Assembly: GCA_002361655.1 (NCBI GenBank)
Contig: DETM01000016.1
Coordinates: forward strand, 299-64,298
Reading direction: 5' to 3'
Length of the DNA stretch: 64,000 bases
Origin: Prevotella sp. UBA3288
Lineage (GTDB): Bacteria > Bacteroidota > Bacteroidia > Bacteroidales > Bacteroidaceae
Shown: positions 62,462-64,000 of the stretch, in pieces
Layout: every line of letters starts with the position of its first letter
Position numbering within the stretch: position 1 is the first letter of the stretch
Position numbers and translations under genes: made by a program
The notes under the pieces: generated by a model
What the model was told of the DNA's origin: nothing
Seen by the model: the letters and a program-made list of their open reading frames with translations, nothing else
The model's database searches: none

Positions 62462-62531
62462 GGCCAATAAGCCTCATAGGGCCAATAAGCCTCATAGGGC
62501 CAATAAGCCTCATAGGGCCAATTAGGCTCAT
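62460..62531. repeat. 9-nt tandem repeat starting at the PL11 stop codon
   Basis: Eight 9-nt units alternating AGGGCCAAT and AAGCCTCAT (last one TAGGCTCAT), filling nearly all of the gap between two convergent genes. The first unit shares bases with the PL11 stop codon. AGGGCCAAT also occurs inside the PL11 at 7361-7459. Confidence 0.92.
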
Positions 62532-62539
62532 AGGTTCCA

Positions 62540-64000
62540 CTAACGATACAGCAGTCGACCGTCGCCGGTAACCCCGGCGGCGGTCATTTTTATGCGGGTC
62601 TCCTTGCCATTATTATAGAAAGTGGCGATAAAACGGCCATTTTCGTCGGTCACGGCATTGGGATTCCAGTAGAGCGTGCGGCGGTAGTCAGCAGGGGTGT
62701 CGGCGGGGGAAGCGCCGTCCACGCCGGGGGTACGGTGGCTGTAGTCGGGCTGATAGAACTGTTCAGGCAGGTTGATGCCGGGCAGCACGATATGACGGTC
62801 GCGGAAGGTGGGTTGCACACCATCGTCGGCAATCGTCTCCAACTCAACCGTCGCATCGGCGATATAGTGACTCTGAAACATGGTGGAATCCTCGGTGCGA
62901 GGTTCGTAGTCGCTGAACACACGGATATTCTGCAGACGCTTCAACTTCAAGTTCCTGTAGACAGACTGCGACGTACGGTTGGCACGGAACAGACTGGCAG
63001 CCTCGGCCTCGCTACCGCCGGCCAGCGGCGAATAGTTGCGATAGTAGATGGCCCCATCGATACGGCCGTCCACACGGAACGAGTTATAGCGATTCATATT
63101 GCCATAGAGCAGGCGGCACACTTGCACAGGAAACTGGCGCATGTCCAGTTTGCCGAACGACAGGCCGCGGTCGGTCATCTCATTATACACCTCGTAGGCA
63201 TCCACCACATAGGCCGGTTTCTTCCAGTCGATGGCACGACGGCCACGCCGACGCCCTTTCACCGTGACATTGCCCAGTTCGTGCACATCGTTCTCCATCG
63301 ACAAGTCGGACAGGGTATCGACGAGCATCTCGGCATCGTAGTCGGGCTGATGTTTCTCATAATAGTCATAGTCGCGCGACAGGGCGGGATAGAACAGGTC
63401 ACGCTTCACGTAGAAGTCGGGCCACGAATCTTCGTCCATGATCTTCGTGTCCTGACGGGAGGCCATGCTCTTCTTGATGGAGTCGTTCTCTTTGTAGGCT
63501 TTCATATTCAGATAGGCGATGCCATAGAAGGGGGGCACCTGGAAGAGGAACCGCCCGCCCTCGGTCTTCTGGACGGAGCCTGCAAACTTGCCACCGACCG
63601 AGATTTCGGCTTCGACGAGCACCTCACGCTTCAGATTACCGTGGTTCACGCCCACATGGTCGTTGGCAGCACCGATATCGCCATATTCGATGTTATCGTC
63701 TGAGAAGGCGGAAGAGGCAGTGGTGGCAGTGCCGAGTTCAGTCATACCGTCGCCAGTGGTCTCGTCGGCAAAGGGGTCGGTGGTCTCCTCATCGATGTTC
63801 GCCTTGCGGGCGAGCATCCCTACCCCATCCTGCCAGTTGCCCACCTCGTCGGGCTCGACAGGATTGATGCTGAGCATTTTATACACAGCCCCCTCGATGG
63901 TCATGGTCTTCTCCGGTTCGTAGCGCATCCGGTGGGCCGTGTCGCTCAGTTCCTGCCACTTATACTTGCGCCAGCCCTGCACCATCATCAGCAGGTCCAG
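62540..64000 (-). CDS. C-terminal part of a large MG2/TonB-plug-type protein (cut by window edge)
   Basis: About 486 residues are present; the frame stays open through position 64000, so the true start is outside. The visible part begins LDLLMMVQGWRKYKW, a signature of Bacteroidetes proteins that have macroglobulin-type domains and a TonB-plug-like domain. Later come VEAEISVGGKFAGSVQKTEGG, NVTVKGRRRGRRAID with VVDAYEVYNEMTDRGLSFG (plug-like), and the C-terminal RRTLYWNPNAVTDENGRFIATFYNN domain. These proteins are probably periplasmic or outer-membrane and of unsettled function. It is convergent with the third PL11 and unlikely to belong to the pectin locus. Confidence 0.8.
   Translation of the reverse strand: MDLLMMVQGWRKYKWQELSDTAHRMRYEPEKTMTIEGAVYKMLSINPVEPDEVGNWQDGVGMLARKANIDEETTDPFADETTGDGMTELGTATTASSAFSDDNIEYGDIGAANDHVGVNHGNLKREVLVEAEISVGGKFAGSVQKTEGGRFLFQVPPFYGIAYLNMKAYKENDSIKKSMASRQDTKIMDEDSWPDFYVKRDLFYPALSRDYDYYEKHQPDYDAEMLVDTLSDLSMENDVHELGNVTVKGRRRGRRAIDWKKPAYVVDAYEVYNEMTDRGLSFGKLDMRQFPVQVCRLLYGNMNRYNSFRVDGRIDGAIYYRNYSPLAGGSEAEAASLFRANRTSQSVYRNLKLKRLQNIRVFSDYEPRTEDSTMFQSHYIADATVELETIADDGVQPTFRDRHIVLPGINLPEQFYQPDYSHRTPGVDGASPADTPADYRRTLYWNPNAVTDENGRFIATFYNNGKETRIKMTAAGVTGDGRLLYR

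Noticed and set aside
62460-62531. Small coding gene from the NRANKPH frame
   Set aside because: It is a direct readout of a 9-nt repeat running out of the PL11 gene in another frame, with no start or homology support.
1-64000. tRNA, rRNA or phage/integrase sequences
   Set aside because: Gaps are short and none shows a clover-leaf, rRNA signature or integrase/transposase motif on reading; a tRNA scan would be needed to exclude them fully.

Overview
The window is chromosomal DNA of a Bacteroidales bacterium, most likely Prevotellaceae (Prevotella or a relative from gut or rumen). The support is two SusC/SusD pairs, many secreted glycan-degrading enzymes, lipobox lipoproteins, repeated TAnnTTTG promoter elements typical of Bacteroidetes, and short C-terminal tails common on secreted proteins of this group. 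Species cannot be fixed from this sequence.

Layout. Positions 1-6.8 kb are housekeeping genes on the minus strand: the start of a class I fumarase (cut by the left edge), then an operon hflX - DUF4954 - M16 peptidase lipoprotein. From 6.9 kb to 62.5 kb nearly everything is a pectin locus that looks aimed at rhamnogalacturonan I (RG-I). (a) 6.9-10.6 kb, plus strand: PL11 rhamnogalacturonan lyase and GH28. (b) 10.65-19.4 kb, minus strand: a run DUF362 protein, GH2, two-domain esterase and GH97. (c) 19.5-22.3 kb, plus strand: a PL22-like/GH105 fusion divergent from (b). (d) 22.2-47.9 kb, minus strand: an 11-gene run beginning with fasciclin lipoprotein - SusC - SusD - two fasciclin lipoproteins - SusC - SusD - GH115 - CE7, and ending in two genes whose 3' halves appear to have been exchanged. 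(e) 48.1-59.8 kb, minus strand: an unrecognised secreted protein, a PL11 fused to autotransporter-type beta-strand repeats, a PL4 lyase, and a second unrecognised secreted protein. (f) 60.0-62.5 kb, plus strand: a third PL11. The window closes with the 3' part of a large MG2/TonB-plug-type protein that runs past the right edge.

How the genes fit together (inference from families): PL11 and PL4 lyases cut the RG-I backbone at the surface; two SusC/SusD transporters, probably with the fasciclin lipoproteins as accessory surface proteins, import the oligomers; esterases remove acetyl groups; GH2, GH97 and GH115 trim galactose- and glucuronate-bearing side chains; GH28 and the PL22/GH105 fusion finish the uronic-acid ends. 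No rhamnosidase, sugar-sensing regulator or inner-membrane sugar transporter is in the window.

The most unusual features are the exchanged 3' halves of two adjacent genes (22.2-26.3 kb), a 22-nt-period repeat element with the same three-direct-plus-one-inverted design at two distant gene ends, and short tandem or palindromic repeats that lie in frame inside enzyme genes, including one forming the core of a signal peptide. No tRNA, rRNA, CRISPR array, transposase or integrase was seen.
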